A stretch of DNA of 64,000 nt from G942493375 sp942493375 (lineage in GTDB: Bacteria; Armatimonadota; UBA5829), in contig OW818698.1 in NCBI GenBank assembly GCA_942493375.1, positions 3,844,001 through 3,908,000 of the forward strand. Reading direction: 5' to 3'. The notes under the pieces are model-generated. The model had not been told where the DNA came from and ran no database searches. It saw only the letters and a list, made by a program, of their open reading frames with translations. The translations under genes and the position numbers were made by a program. Positions 53,348 through 61,158 of the stretch are shown in pieces. Position 1 is the first letter of the stretch, and each line of letters starts with the position of its first letter.

Positions 53348-54559
53348 TCACTTAGTTATTTGTGTTGTTTTTCTCATTTTTCTCTGTTGCCAGATATCAA
53401 TATCTTTCCAACGTTCATTGAGCCAGTTGAAAACTCTATATACGGCCCTGTTACAAGCATCTCTGTTTGCATATGCTCCAGATCCGTATTGCTGTCTCCG
53501 TAGTTCACGGAAAGTGCGCTCAATCGGATTAGAGGTTCTCAGATATTCCCAGTGAAGTTCATCGCAATTATAGAATGCGAACAAATATCCAAGGTCCTCT
53601 TTTACACTGGCTACTAAGTTAGGATACTTTTCGTCCCAGCGTTGCTCCCAAAGACGAAATGAATCCTTTGCTCCAGATAGATGCTTGGCATCATAGACAA
53701 GCTTCAAGCCTCCAACCACTTCACCACGATCCGATGCAGCAACAGCTTTGCGTACATTACGTATCCGATGTGCCCAACACAACTGCCCAGGAACGTCACC
53801 TAACACCTCAGAAGCAGCGTTAAGTAGACCGTTATGCTCATCGGAAATCACCAGGGCCAAGTCGCTTGGTTTCAACCCACGTTCCACCAGCCGACCAAGA
53901 AACCCTTTCCAGGAAGACTCATTCTCTGTTGATGTCCGTTCAAAACCAAGAATCTCCTTCACACCAGTGTGCGTTATACCAATTGCAGTCATTATACAAA
54001 TACGTGTCGCAGTTATGCCTACTATATCCTTAGCCCAAGCCGCATCTAAAAACAGATATTGATATCGACCAAGTAGCTTGCGTTCTCGAAATCTCTTTAC
54101 CTGCTCATCAATCTCAAGCTGGACTCGCCGTAATAACCTATCAGATGGCTTGCATCCTGTTGTAGATTCTAGAAGCCGAATCACCTCAGCTCGGGTTAGA
54201 CCTGATAGGAATGCCTTACTTACCCAAGCCTCGACTTCGCGAATGGCACGATGGTTCGGCTCCAGAAAACTCGGCACAAAACCGTTACCCCGCAAACGGG
54301 GAATGCGAATCTCCACTACCTGGTAGCTAGTTTGAACCTTACGATGGCGATAACCGTTGCGATAATCGGTTCGCATCTCGCCACGCTCATGCAACCTTAC
54401 ACCTGCTCGCTTTTCTATCTCAGATTCAGCCATGGCCTCAAAGATAAACTTTGTAACAGATGCAGTAGCAGAATCCAAATCTCCATAAGCCAGATTTTCA
54501 CAATCAGGTATCCGACATGCAGCTTTCTCAAATACTTCTTTTAGCGTAAAATTATTCAT
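53348..54559 (-). CDS. IS256-family (mutator-type) transposase
   Basis: A 403-residue DDE transposase. Catalytic residues are visible as LFLDAAWAKD (Asp172), LVISDEHNG (Asp240) and NPIERTFRELRR (Glu347), and CWAHRIRNV is the family's C-x2-H-like segment. The frame is complete, so the copy may be active. The start at 54559 has GAGGAAG upstream and opens with MNNFTLKEVFEKA; an earlier in-frame ATG at 54649 would add 30 residues with no family support. The ribosome site is enclosed in a hairpin (54560-54617). Confidence 0.93.
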   Translation of the reverse strand: MNNFTLKEVFEKAACRIPDCENLAYGDLDSATASVTKFIFEAMAESEIEKRAGVRLHERGEMRTDYRNGYRHRKVQTSYQVVEIRIPRLRGNGFVPSFLEPNHRAIREVEAWVSKAFLSGLTRAEVIRLLESTTGCKPSDRLLRRVQLEIDEQVKRFRERKLLGRYQYLFLDAAWAKDIVGITATRICIMTAIGITHTGVKEILGFERTSTENESSWKGFLGRLVERGLKPSDLALVISDEHNGLLNAASEVLGDVPGQLCWAHRIRNVRKAVAASDRGEVVGGLKLVYDAKHLSGAKDSFRLWEQRWDEKYPNLVASVKEDLGYLFAFYNCDELHWEYLRTSNPIERTFRELRRQQYGSGAYANRDACNRAVYRVFNWLNERWKDIDIWQQRKMRKTTQITK

Positions 54560-54617
54560 GGGTGCTTCCTCTCTTTGATTTGTCTTTTCAACAATTTCAT
54601 ACGAGAGAAAAGCACCC
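54560..54617 (-). promoter_or_regulatory. Leader hairpin masking the transposase ribosome site
   Basis: GGGTGCTT (54560-54567) pairs with AAGCACCC (54610-54617), extended by CTCTC (54569-54573) with GAGAG (54603-54607) across a small bulge. On the transposase mRNA the 3' arm contains the GAGAGGAAG Shine-Dalgarno segment next to the ATG, so the stem would block initiation on long, read-through transcripts. Confidence 0.6.
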
Positions 54618-54718
54618 GTTGTTGCATTTGGTTGAAAACAGCCGCTCACCTCCTTGCGCTAAATTTAGGAGCGCCGTCGGATCGCTGGGTCAGCCTAATA
54701 ACCAAAAATAATTACACA

Positions 54719-56737
54719 CTATAAAACTACGCTACCATACCCCAAATGCGTGACATCCATAACCATTGGAAAACCTATATTACCCTTACCATCAACACCA
54801 GAAAGCACGAGCACATCACCGATCAACAGATCACTCCAAAGAGGCTGTCGGAACCTTTTACGCAGGCCTTCATTGTCTGTGTAATCTGTGACGATCCGTC
54901 CACTCTCAATCTGCATTACTCCGATTAGATTTACCGGCATTGCAAGGCTTATTGTAAATGGAGAACGGGTCAGATCGACATTAGGCAATGCTTCAATTGT
55001 GATCTTTGGTTTATCTACTGCAGGATCTTCACGGTCAACAGTCCAGAACTTTGGCAGCCAGCCTTCATGGGTGTCACCAACGGGGTCCTGGTAGTCTTCT
55101 ATAATTGATGGATAGGATACCAGGCGGTTTGCTGCATTGCCGTCATATCTTAAGACCAGATACAGCTTACTATCTGGTGATAATTTGTTGTCTACCCGGA
55201 ATTGAAGAGTTCCTGATTTTGATTTTATGTATTCGATGCCGTGTTTGGTAATTACTTCAGCATTTTCGGGATTTAGCAGTTTCAGATTCTTGGATTCAAA
55301 TCCGTCAGCATGCATCCGATAATAGGCATCGCCATTGTGGGTGCAGAGAAGCTTCGCAGGAACTGATGTGTTGTCCTCGACATCTACAATAAGATCACCC
55401 ATTCGAATTTCGCTCTTAGGAATCAAAGGGCCATTTTTGTCTATACCAAAAACCTTCCACCAGAGCAGGGGATCAACTATGTCTTTTGGAGGTTTCGGGG
55501 GATTCTGCCATTTTCTGCCAAGTGCGGTAGATATGAGTTTTTGGTAGAAGAATGGATCACCATTATACCCGTCCCTGTCCCAGTTGGCTTCGATTGCAGT
55601 ATTCTCTCCGAAGCAATTCCATGAAGTTATAATGGCATTATCAACTCCAACCTTTTGTGCCAGATAAAGCTGCTTGAGTAGAGCTTCGCCTTTCAGTCCA
55701 TTGAAATGATTGTCAGGGTAGTATTCGTATATCGAATGTGTCCACTGGCTCCTGGAATCGAAACTCGGTAATAACCATGCCCAGTGAGCTTTGCCGGCAG
55801 CTTTGACTTCGTTGTGAAACTCCTGCATGCGCTTGTAAATTTTGTCCCAATCATAATTGCCGGTGAATTCCTCTTTGGAAGTTGGGGTTTCCGGTGTGAG
55901 AAACATAGAAGCTATTTCAGGACCCTGCAGGGCATCTACTTCTTTGATATTGACGAACTTGGATTCATCGTACGGTTTTTGAAGGACCCAATAGACATCG
56001 TGCCCAAGGTTCTTTTCTATGTTACGGAGAATTTCGCTTATGGTCTCCGGAGTTACATCGTCAGGTAATCTGAATATACACACCGGGGAACCGTTGATTT
56101 TCAAGTAGCCTGGCTTATTGCCATATTTACGGAGCATGTCCGTATGCCGGAGGATGATATTATCCTTATTCTGTACAGTTTCAAACGGGACGAAGAAATT
56201 GTCATCGTAGAATAATATCTTAAATCCGATTTTACCGGCGGCATCGAGGACGTCCGCGAACCCCTTTTCGTTTGCGTATGCTTTACCGGTACTGTAGATA
56301 TTAAACATGTGGAATACCAAAGCCGTTAGTCCACAGTTTTTTGCTTGGGTCATTGAATAGGTCGCTACTTTTGGATTCTTTGTCGTGTATGGTCCTATGT
56401 AGGGATATGATGCAAGCCTGAGGTTTCTACGCCAGTATGACCCCGGCTGCAGTCTCTCCGGATAACCCCACCAAAACCACCAGGGATCCTTCGGATTAGA
56501 CAATGGGGAATGCTTCCAGGACATATACTCCTGGCACATAACAGGAAAGCTCAGTCTTAGAGTCTTTTCAAATCCGGCAGGAAAAGCATATCCCGGTGAG
56601 ATTGGCTTGATTGCCAAAGGAGATACCGGATTGACCTGATGCAACACTGGACTATCCTGTGCATTGGCATTTGGCGTGTAATTCACAATCAAGAAACTGC
56701 ATAAAACAACAACGAAAATATATCCGGTAGTACGCAT
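54719..56737 (-). CDS. Exported glycoside hydrolase (GH99/GH71-like barrel), 3' end altered by IS
   Basis: A 672-residue exported protein. After the signal peptide (FVVVLCSFLIVNYTPNANA) a barrel begins around residue 65 with RLSFPVMCQEYMSW. Landmarks are NCGLTALVFHMFNIY, KILFYDDNFF, VYWVLQKPYDE, DALQGPEIASMFL and IITSWNCFGENTAIEANW, where the last Glu residues sit as in GH99/GH71-like or WbsX-type barrels. A C-terminal beta part follows. Its stop codon TAG (54719-54721) shares two bases with the end of the IS256 element, so the native C-terminus may be missing. GGAG precedes the ATG. Confidence 0.75.
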   Translation of the reverse strand: MRTTGYIFVVVLCSFLIVNYTPNANAQDSPVLHQVNPVSPLAIKPISPGYAFPAGFEKTLRLSFPVMCQEYMSWKHSPLSNPKDPWWFWWGYPERLQPGSYWRRNLRLASYPYIGPYTTKNPKVATYSMTQAKNCGLTALVFHMFNIYSTGKAYANEKGFADVLDAAGKIGFKILFYDDNFFVPFETVQNKDNIILRHTDMLRKYGNKPGYLKINGSPVCIFRLPDDVTPETISEILRNIEKNLGHDVYWVLQKPYDESKFVNIKEVDALQGPEIASMFLTPETPTSKEEFTGNYDWDKIYKRMQEFHNEVKAAGKAHWAWLLPSFDSRSQWTHSIYEYYPDNHFNGLKGEALLKQLYLAQKVGVDNAIITSWNCFGENTAIEANWDRDGYNGDPFFYQKLISTALGRKWQNPPKPPKDIVDPLLWWKVFGIDKNGPLIPKSEIRMGDLIVDVEDNTSVPAKLLCTHNGDAYYRMHADGFESKNLKLLNPENAEVITKHGIEYIKSKSGTLQFRVDNKLSPDSKLYLVLRYDGNAANRLVSYPSIIEDYQDPVGDTHEGWLPKFWTVDREDPAVDKPKITIEALPNVDLTRSPFTISLAMPVNLIGVMQIESGRIVTDYTDNEGLRKRFRQPLWSDLLIGDVLVLSGVDGKGNIGFPMVMDVTHLGYGSVVL

Positions 56738-56761
56738 GAGGATTCTCCATCAGGAATAACA

Positions 56762-56796
56762 ACGGCAATTCCCCTTCACATAAGGGGAATTGCCGT
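56762..56796 (-). terminator. Terminator between two minus-strand genes
   Basis: A perfect 15-bp stem (56762-56776 with 56782-56796) with a 5-base loop lies just after the stop at 56804. The run beyond it on the minus strand (TGTTATTCC) is only moderately T-rich, so it may be rho-independent or may stabilise the upstream mRNA end. Confidence 0.65.
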
Positions 56797-56803
56797 ATAA
56801 TTT

Positions 56804-58255
56804 CTATTTGTTTGCCATTGGTGGGTTGTGGACTATTATCTCTTTTACAGGCACTGGGCCATTGCCGTTGGGGATAATTTTCAGTTCGTGGTGACCGTTT
56901 GGCAGGCCTTTGACTATGGTAACCTGGTTGATTTCTCCTTGTTCTGAAGAAATAACCGGTTTGAAGGTATCCAGCCCCATGCAGTAAACGCTCCACTTGA
57001 CCTGTAAATCTACAGGAAGAGGAATTTTGCGATAAGCATAAACTCCGGCAGAGGAGTAGTCCGTCGGTTCGATCCGGATTATACCGGAATCAGAAATGAA
57101 TGTCTTCTTGCCATCCCCTTTACCGTCCTTGCCAGTCACACTGCCTACCACTTCAAAATTGAAATCAGTGCCATCAATCTTATTGAAGTGTATGTTCATT
57201 GTCCAGTTTTCATTAACTGGTTTTCCACCCAGTGTGACCCGGTTTATACAAGGGAACCACCAGTCCGGAAGAGGAGTGGACCTGGTTGTTGCCCATGTCG
57301 ATAAGAAACTGGATGGCGCTTTGCCGTCTATCAACACTTTGGCTGTTCCAAGTTTACCGCTTACTGCCTGGGATACCAGGTCTATACGGTTCCCTGTGAA
57401 GTTCAGGACAAGGGCACTCTTGGGGTCGGATCCGACTGTGCCTGCATTTTCAACTTTCCAAGGCTCACCCGAGAAACGAATTTCATCTGCAGCCTCTTCT
57501 ATAGGCCTGCGGGCCTCATAGGTCCTTACTATATTTCCCCATGGTTTCGCCAGATAGGGATTGAATACAAAATGCCTGGCAACCAGTTTTGCCATAAGGT
57601 CTCCGCCGCGGTCGTTTAGATGCACACTGTCAGAAAGCAGAGCCTTGGGTTCAAGGTTCTCCTGTTTCAGGAATGTAACCCATTCCGATCTCATATCTGC
57701 AAGTTCACAGCCATACTTGGCAGCAAGCTCTCTTATCACTCTTGAGTGCAGTGCATTGTCTTCGCCACCGGCATCCACGTGGTGGGTGAGGATCATAAAC
57801 TCCGAAGTTGTGTACCGCCGGACATTGCTGATCATTCTTTCCAGTTCACCTGTGTATGTACCGCCATAGTCCTGGAAGATGATAAGGTCGGGATAGACCG
57901 GATACATATCTTGAGTTGAAGTCCGCACGAGTGATGGCGCTTCATATCCACCGATTGACCTGTTTTCAATATCGATCCGGGCATCCGGATATAATCTGGG
58001 TAGTTCGACTTTCAAATATCTATCTATATATCCCTGGCCGGTTATCGATTGGCCGTAAACCAGGATTTTGACCTGATTGTGCTTCCATGGGTTACTGCAG
58101 GCAAGTAGGGACATTGTCCTCTGGATACCAGCACCAAAGAATTGGGCATAGGGTGAATCCGGAAGCTTGTCCTGAGACTCTCCCGGCACACAGCATATTG
58201 CCAGCAACAAACCGGACAGGGCCAATACTGACCACAGTAGATCAAAGCTCTTCAT
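56804..58255 (-). CDS. Exported SGNH hydrolase with GQS nucleophile block and C-terminal beta domain (copy 2)
   Basis: A 483-residue exported protein. Signal peptide (LWSVLALSGLLLAICCV). The SGNH nucleophile block reads ILVYGQSITGQGY (Ser70), with Gln instead of the usual Asp, and block V is LSDSVHLNDRGG (Asp209, His212); block III is atypical (IIFQDYGGTYTGE). These features place it in the SGNH fold, close to carbohydrate esterase-like proteins. The C-terminal 230 residues are beta-rich (VKILVYGKA-like strands absent; RIDLVSQAVSGKLGTAKVLI and RVTLGGKPVNENW) and end EIIVHNPPMANK. Its paralogue starts 37 bases upstream of this start codon. Confidence 0.82.
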   Translation of the reverse strand: MKSFDLLWSVLALSGLLLAICCVPGESQDKLPDSPYAQFFGAGIQRTMSLLACSNPWKHNQVKILVYGQSITGQGYIDRYLKVELPRLYPDARIDIENRSIGGYEAPSLVRTSTQDMYPVYPDLIIFQDYGGTYTGELERMISNVRRYTTSEFMILTHHVDAGGEDNALHSRVIRELAAKYGCELADMRSEWVTFLKQENLEPKALLSDSVHLNDRGGDLMAKLVARHFVFNPYLAKPWGNIVRTYEARRPIEEAADEIRFSGEPWKVENAGTVGSDPKSALVLNFTGNRIDLVSQAVSGKLGTAKVLIDGKAPSSFLSTWATTRSTPLPDWWFPCINRVTLGGKPVNENWTMNIHFNKIDGTDFNFEVVGSVTGKDGKGDGKKTFISDSGIIRIEPTDYSSAGVYAYRKIPLPVDLQVKWSVYCMGLDTFKPVISSEQGEINQVTIVKGLPNGHHELKIIPNGNGPVPVKEIIVHNPPMANK

Positions 58256-58291
58256 TATTTACTTCCTCCTATATCAAATGCAAGATTGCAA

Positions 58292-59761
58292 TTAAAATCC
58301 CGACATCGGTGGGTTGTGGACTATTATCTCTTTTACAGGCACTGGACCATCGCCGATTGGGATGATTTTCAGTTCGTGATTTCCATTCGGAAGTCCTTTG
58401 ACAATTGTAGTCTGATTGATAGCTCCCTGGTCAGTTGAAAGTATAGGTTTGTATACATCTCTTCCCATGCAATACACGCTCCACTTATACTGCATTTCCT
58501 TAGGCAGTGGGAATTTGCGGTAGGGGACATCCAGCCATTCGTTGACTCCGGCGGATGCGAAATCCATTGGGAGGATGTTGATAATCCCGGATTTCGATAC
58601 AAATGGTTGCTTGCCATTTCCCTCTCCATCTTTACCAGTTACACTACCAACTGCTTCGAATGTGAAATCCCGCCCATCGTCACTTTTTATCTTTGCATAG
58701 AGGGTCCAGTCTTCAGCGACTGGTTTTCCTCCGAGAGTTATCCGGCTGATGCTGGGGAACCAGAATTCATAAAGTGAGTTTGCCCGGGTTGCAGCCCAGA
58801 CTGATGGGAAATTGGATGGAGCTTTGCCGTCGATCAATATTTTGGCGCTTCCGGGTTTGCCATTGATGGCCTGTGAAACTATGTCTACTCTATTACCGGT
58901 AAACTTCAACAACAGAATACTTTTAGTATCCGTGCCGACCGTCCCGGAATTCTCGACTTTCCATTGTTCACCTGAGAAACGTATTTCATCAGTTGATTCC
59001 TCGACCTCACGACGTGCTTCATAAGTCCGCACTGTGTTTTCCCATGAACGAGAAATGTACGGGTTGAAGACGAAATGTCTTGCTGCTAGCCGTGCCATAA
59101 GATCTCCGCCGCGATCATTCGGGTGGACACTGTCCGCAAGAAGCGCCTTAGGTTCTATGTTTTCCTGTTTTATATACGCTTCCCAGTCAGCTCGCATATC
59201 AGCGACCTCGCAGCCGTATTTGGCTCCAAGTTCACGTATAACCTTGGAGCAATCCGCATTCCAATTACCATCGCCGGCATCGACATGATGGGTAAGAATC
59301 ATAAACTCTGAGGTGGTATACCTGCGGACATTGCTGATTATCCTCTCCAGCTCTCCGGTATAAGTCCCACCGTAGTCGTGAAATATGATTAAGTCAGGAT
59401 ACTCAGGATACAAATCTTGCTGTGCTGTCCTTACCAGCTTTTCAGCACCATATCCTGAGATCGATCGATTCTCAATGCTGACTCTGGCATCCGGATATAG
59501 TCTGGCAAACTCATCTTTCAGGTATCTATCTATATATCCTTGCGCAGTGATTGACTGTCCGTAGACCAGGATTTTCACTTGATTATGTTTCCTTTGGTTG
59601 CTTCCAGCAAGCAAAGAAATAGTCCGCTGCAGACCGGAACCGAAGAATGCTGAATAGGGTGAATACGGGAGTTTGATCTGGCATTCTGCAGACAACGAAC
59701 ATATTGCAGAGAACAAGCTGCATATTGCAAAAATCAACCATAGCTGATTAGGAAATTTCAT
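58292..59761 (-). CDS. Exported SGNH hydrolase with GQS nucleophile block (copy 1)
   Basis: About 489 residues, a full-length paralogue of the gene at 56804: ILVYGQSITAQGY, IIFHDYGGTYTGELERIISN, LADSVHPNDRGGDLMARL and a C-terminal domain ending EIIVHNPPMSGF. The two probably arose by tandem duplication. The signal peptide (LWLIFAICSLFSAICSLSA) starts right after ATG 59761, so I use that start rather than ATG 59836. This is the first gene after the divergent intergenic region with the palindrome at 59841. The presumed role is de-esterification of polysaccharide side groups. Confidence 0.82.
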   Translation of the reverse strand: MKFPNQLWLIFAICSLFSAICSLSAECQIKLPYSPYSAFFGSGLQRTISLLAGSNQRKHNQVKILVYGQSITAQGYIDRYLKDEFARLYPDARVSIENRSISGYGAEKLVRTAQQDLYPEYPDLIIFHDYGGTYTGELERIISNVRRYTTSEFMILTHHVDAGDGNWNADCSKVIRELGAKYGCEVADMRADWEAYIKQENIEPKALLADSVHPNDRGGDLMARLAARHFVFNPYISRSWENTVRTYEARREVEESTDEIRFSGEQWKVENSGTVGTDTKSILLLKFTGNRVDIVSQAINGKPGSAKILIDGKAPSNFPSVWAATRANSLYEFWFPSISRITLGGKPVAEDWTLYAKIKSDDGRDFTFEAVGSVTGKDGEGNGKQPFVSKSGIINILPMDFASAGVNEWLDVPYRKFPLPKEMQYKWSVYCMGRDVYKPILSTDQGAINQTTIVKGLPNGNHELKIIPIGDGPVPVKEIIVHNPPMSGF

Positions 59762-59840
59762 TGTCACTCGATTCCAATCTATCGGCAAATCAGGCGCATA
59801 TTGTCTGTAAATCCACTGTGAGATATATACTATCACATAC

Positions 59841-59862
59841 TCGGTTCATATGCTTGAACCGA
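59841..59862. promoter_or_regulatory. 22-bp palindromic operator-like site
   Basis: TCGGTTCA and TGAACCGA form a perfect 8-bp inverted repeat around a 6-base spacer, TATGCT. It lies between the divergent SGNH gene (start 59761) and the UroD-like gene (start 59942), where a dimeric regulator, perhaps of LacI or GntR type, could control both directions. No regulator gene is seen in the window. Confidence 0.55.
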
Positions 59863-59941
59863 ACATATTGCGTTGGATTACTTCGTGCTGTAAACTAAAG
59901 ACAAATTGCACTATTTGTTATTCATTTTTTGGAGGCTCAAT

Positions 59942-61087
59942 ATGACTGGTCTGGAACGAATGCGGTGTGCATTTAAGCATATTGAAGGAGACCGTGTCCC
60001 TATCTATGAGCAGGGGGTTGCCTGGGATGTAGCAACAGCCATACTGGGCCGGCCTGCAATGACTGGTCTTACAGGAATCCACCGGCAGGAAGCTGAAGAG
60101 TATCTCAAAAGTCCGGAGGCTGGAGCTGAGTTTGGCGAACGGGTGATGCAGGACTGTGTGGATTTGGCAAAGGCTTTGGATTTGGATGCAGTGAGCCCGT
60201 CATGGATCGTAGGAAGTGCTCCGACCCGCAAACTGGATGACTTAACATATCTTTATGGCGATCCGGACTCCGACAACTATGTCATCCGCAAATATGACCC
60301 ATACAGCGATACAATGGGTGTAGTTGAATGCAGTATGGACAAATGGAGTATCGAAGACCTGGAAAATCATGTCATGCAAATGGAAGTGAATCATCAGGGG
60401 AGATCAATACCAGGTCCATCTAATTTTCCGTCTTATCTTCGTCTGAAAGAACTTGCTGGTGATATGGCAGTTGTCTCCGGAAGTGTATTCGTAATACCTT
60501 TGGAACAAATATGGTTGGAGGCGATAGCGCTTTGCCCGGATGTCATCGAACGATATTTGGAAATGCAACTTGATTACAGTCTGGATTACATACGCGCTAT
60601 GGCCCAGATGGGGATCGAGTTCATCTGGGGTGGAGGGGACATGGCTGCTAACCAGGGACCTGTCTATTCTCCGGCATTCTTCAGAAAGTATATGCTGCCT
60701 CGATGGAAGAAGATATCTGCGCTATGCCGGGAGTTGGGTGTCTACTATGTCTTTCGAACAGATGGAAACCTGTGGAGCATAGCGGATGATATCTTTGTGG
60801 AAGCCGGCTTCGACGGATATGGAGAGATAGATGTAGACGCCGGAATGGAAATGGGACCTTTGAAGAGCAGGTATGGTCATTTGACATTCTGGGGAAATAT
60901 AAGCTGTGGCAGGACTCTGAGACTGGGAAGTGAAGCTGATGTTGTTGATGCAACAAAGAAACTTATAGATGATGGGGCAGCAGGAGGCGGACTGGTAGTC
61001 GGTTCCAGCAATACCATCCTTTATGGTACTCCACCGGAGAACTTCCTGGCAATGGTCAACACCGCGAAGTCATACGGGAAATATTAG
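59942..61087 (+). CDS. Uroporphyrinogen decarboxylase family (MtaA/CmuA-like) protein
   Basis: A 381-residue cytoplasmic barrel protein of the UroD superfamily. It opens MTGLERMRCAFKHIEGDRVP, the usual start of UroD-like proteins outside heme synthesis, then has VSPSWIVGS, FIWGGGDMAANQGPVYSP and FFRKYMLPRWKKI, and ends GGGLVVGSSNTILYGTPPEN. The family includes methyltransferases (MtaA, CmuA) and many proteins in carbohydrate loci of unknown role. The start ATG 59942 follows GGAGG by six bases; an ATG at 59906 lacks a site. It heads a plus-strand set with two exported carbohydrate-active proteins. Confidence 0.85.
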   Translation: MTGLERMRCAFKHIEGDRVPIYEQGVAWDVATAILGRPAMTGLTGIHRQEAEEYLKSPEAGAEFGERVMQDCVDLAKALDLDAVSPSWIVGSAPTRKLDDLTYLYGDPDSDNYVIRKYDPYSDTMGVVECSMDKWSIEDLENHVMQMEVNHQGRSIPGPSNFPSYLRLKELAGDMAVVSGSVFVIPLEQIWLEAIALCPDVIERYLEMQLDYSLDYIRAMAQMGIEFIWGGGDMAANQGPVYSPAFFRKYMLPRWKKISALCRELGVYYVFRTDGNLWSIADDIFVEAGFDGYGEIDVDAGMEMGPLKSRYGHLTFWGNISCGRTLRLGSEADVVDATKKLIDDGAAGGGLVVGSSNTILYGTPPENFLAMVNTAKSYGKY

Positions 61088-61158
61088 AGATTATAGAGAT
61101 AATCGAAATGACACCGGGGCAAGCGTAATGATATGCTTATCTGCAGGGGGATTCAAGT

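Larger units (their letters stand above)
53298..54720 (-). mobile_element. IS256-family insertion element
   Basis: The element carries one intact transposase gene and ends in inverted AGTGTGTAA termini (53298-53306 and 54712-54720); beyond nine bases the ends diverge. Its length of about 1.42 kb is normal for the family. The 8-base flanks (CCTTCTGG left, ATAAAACT right) are not a direct repeat, so the target duplication has been lost or the insertion is followed by a rearrangement. Confidence 0.8.
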
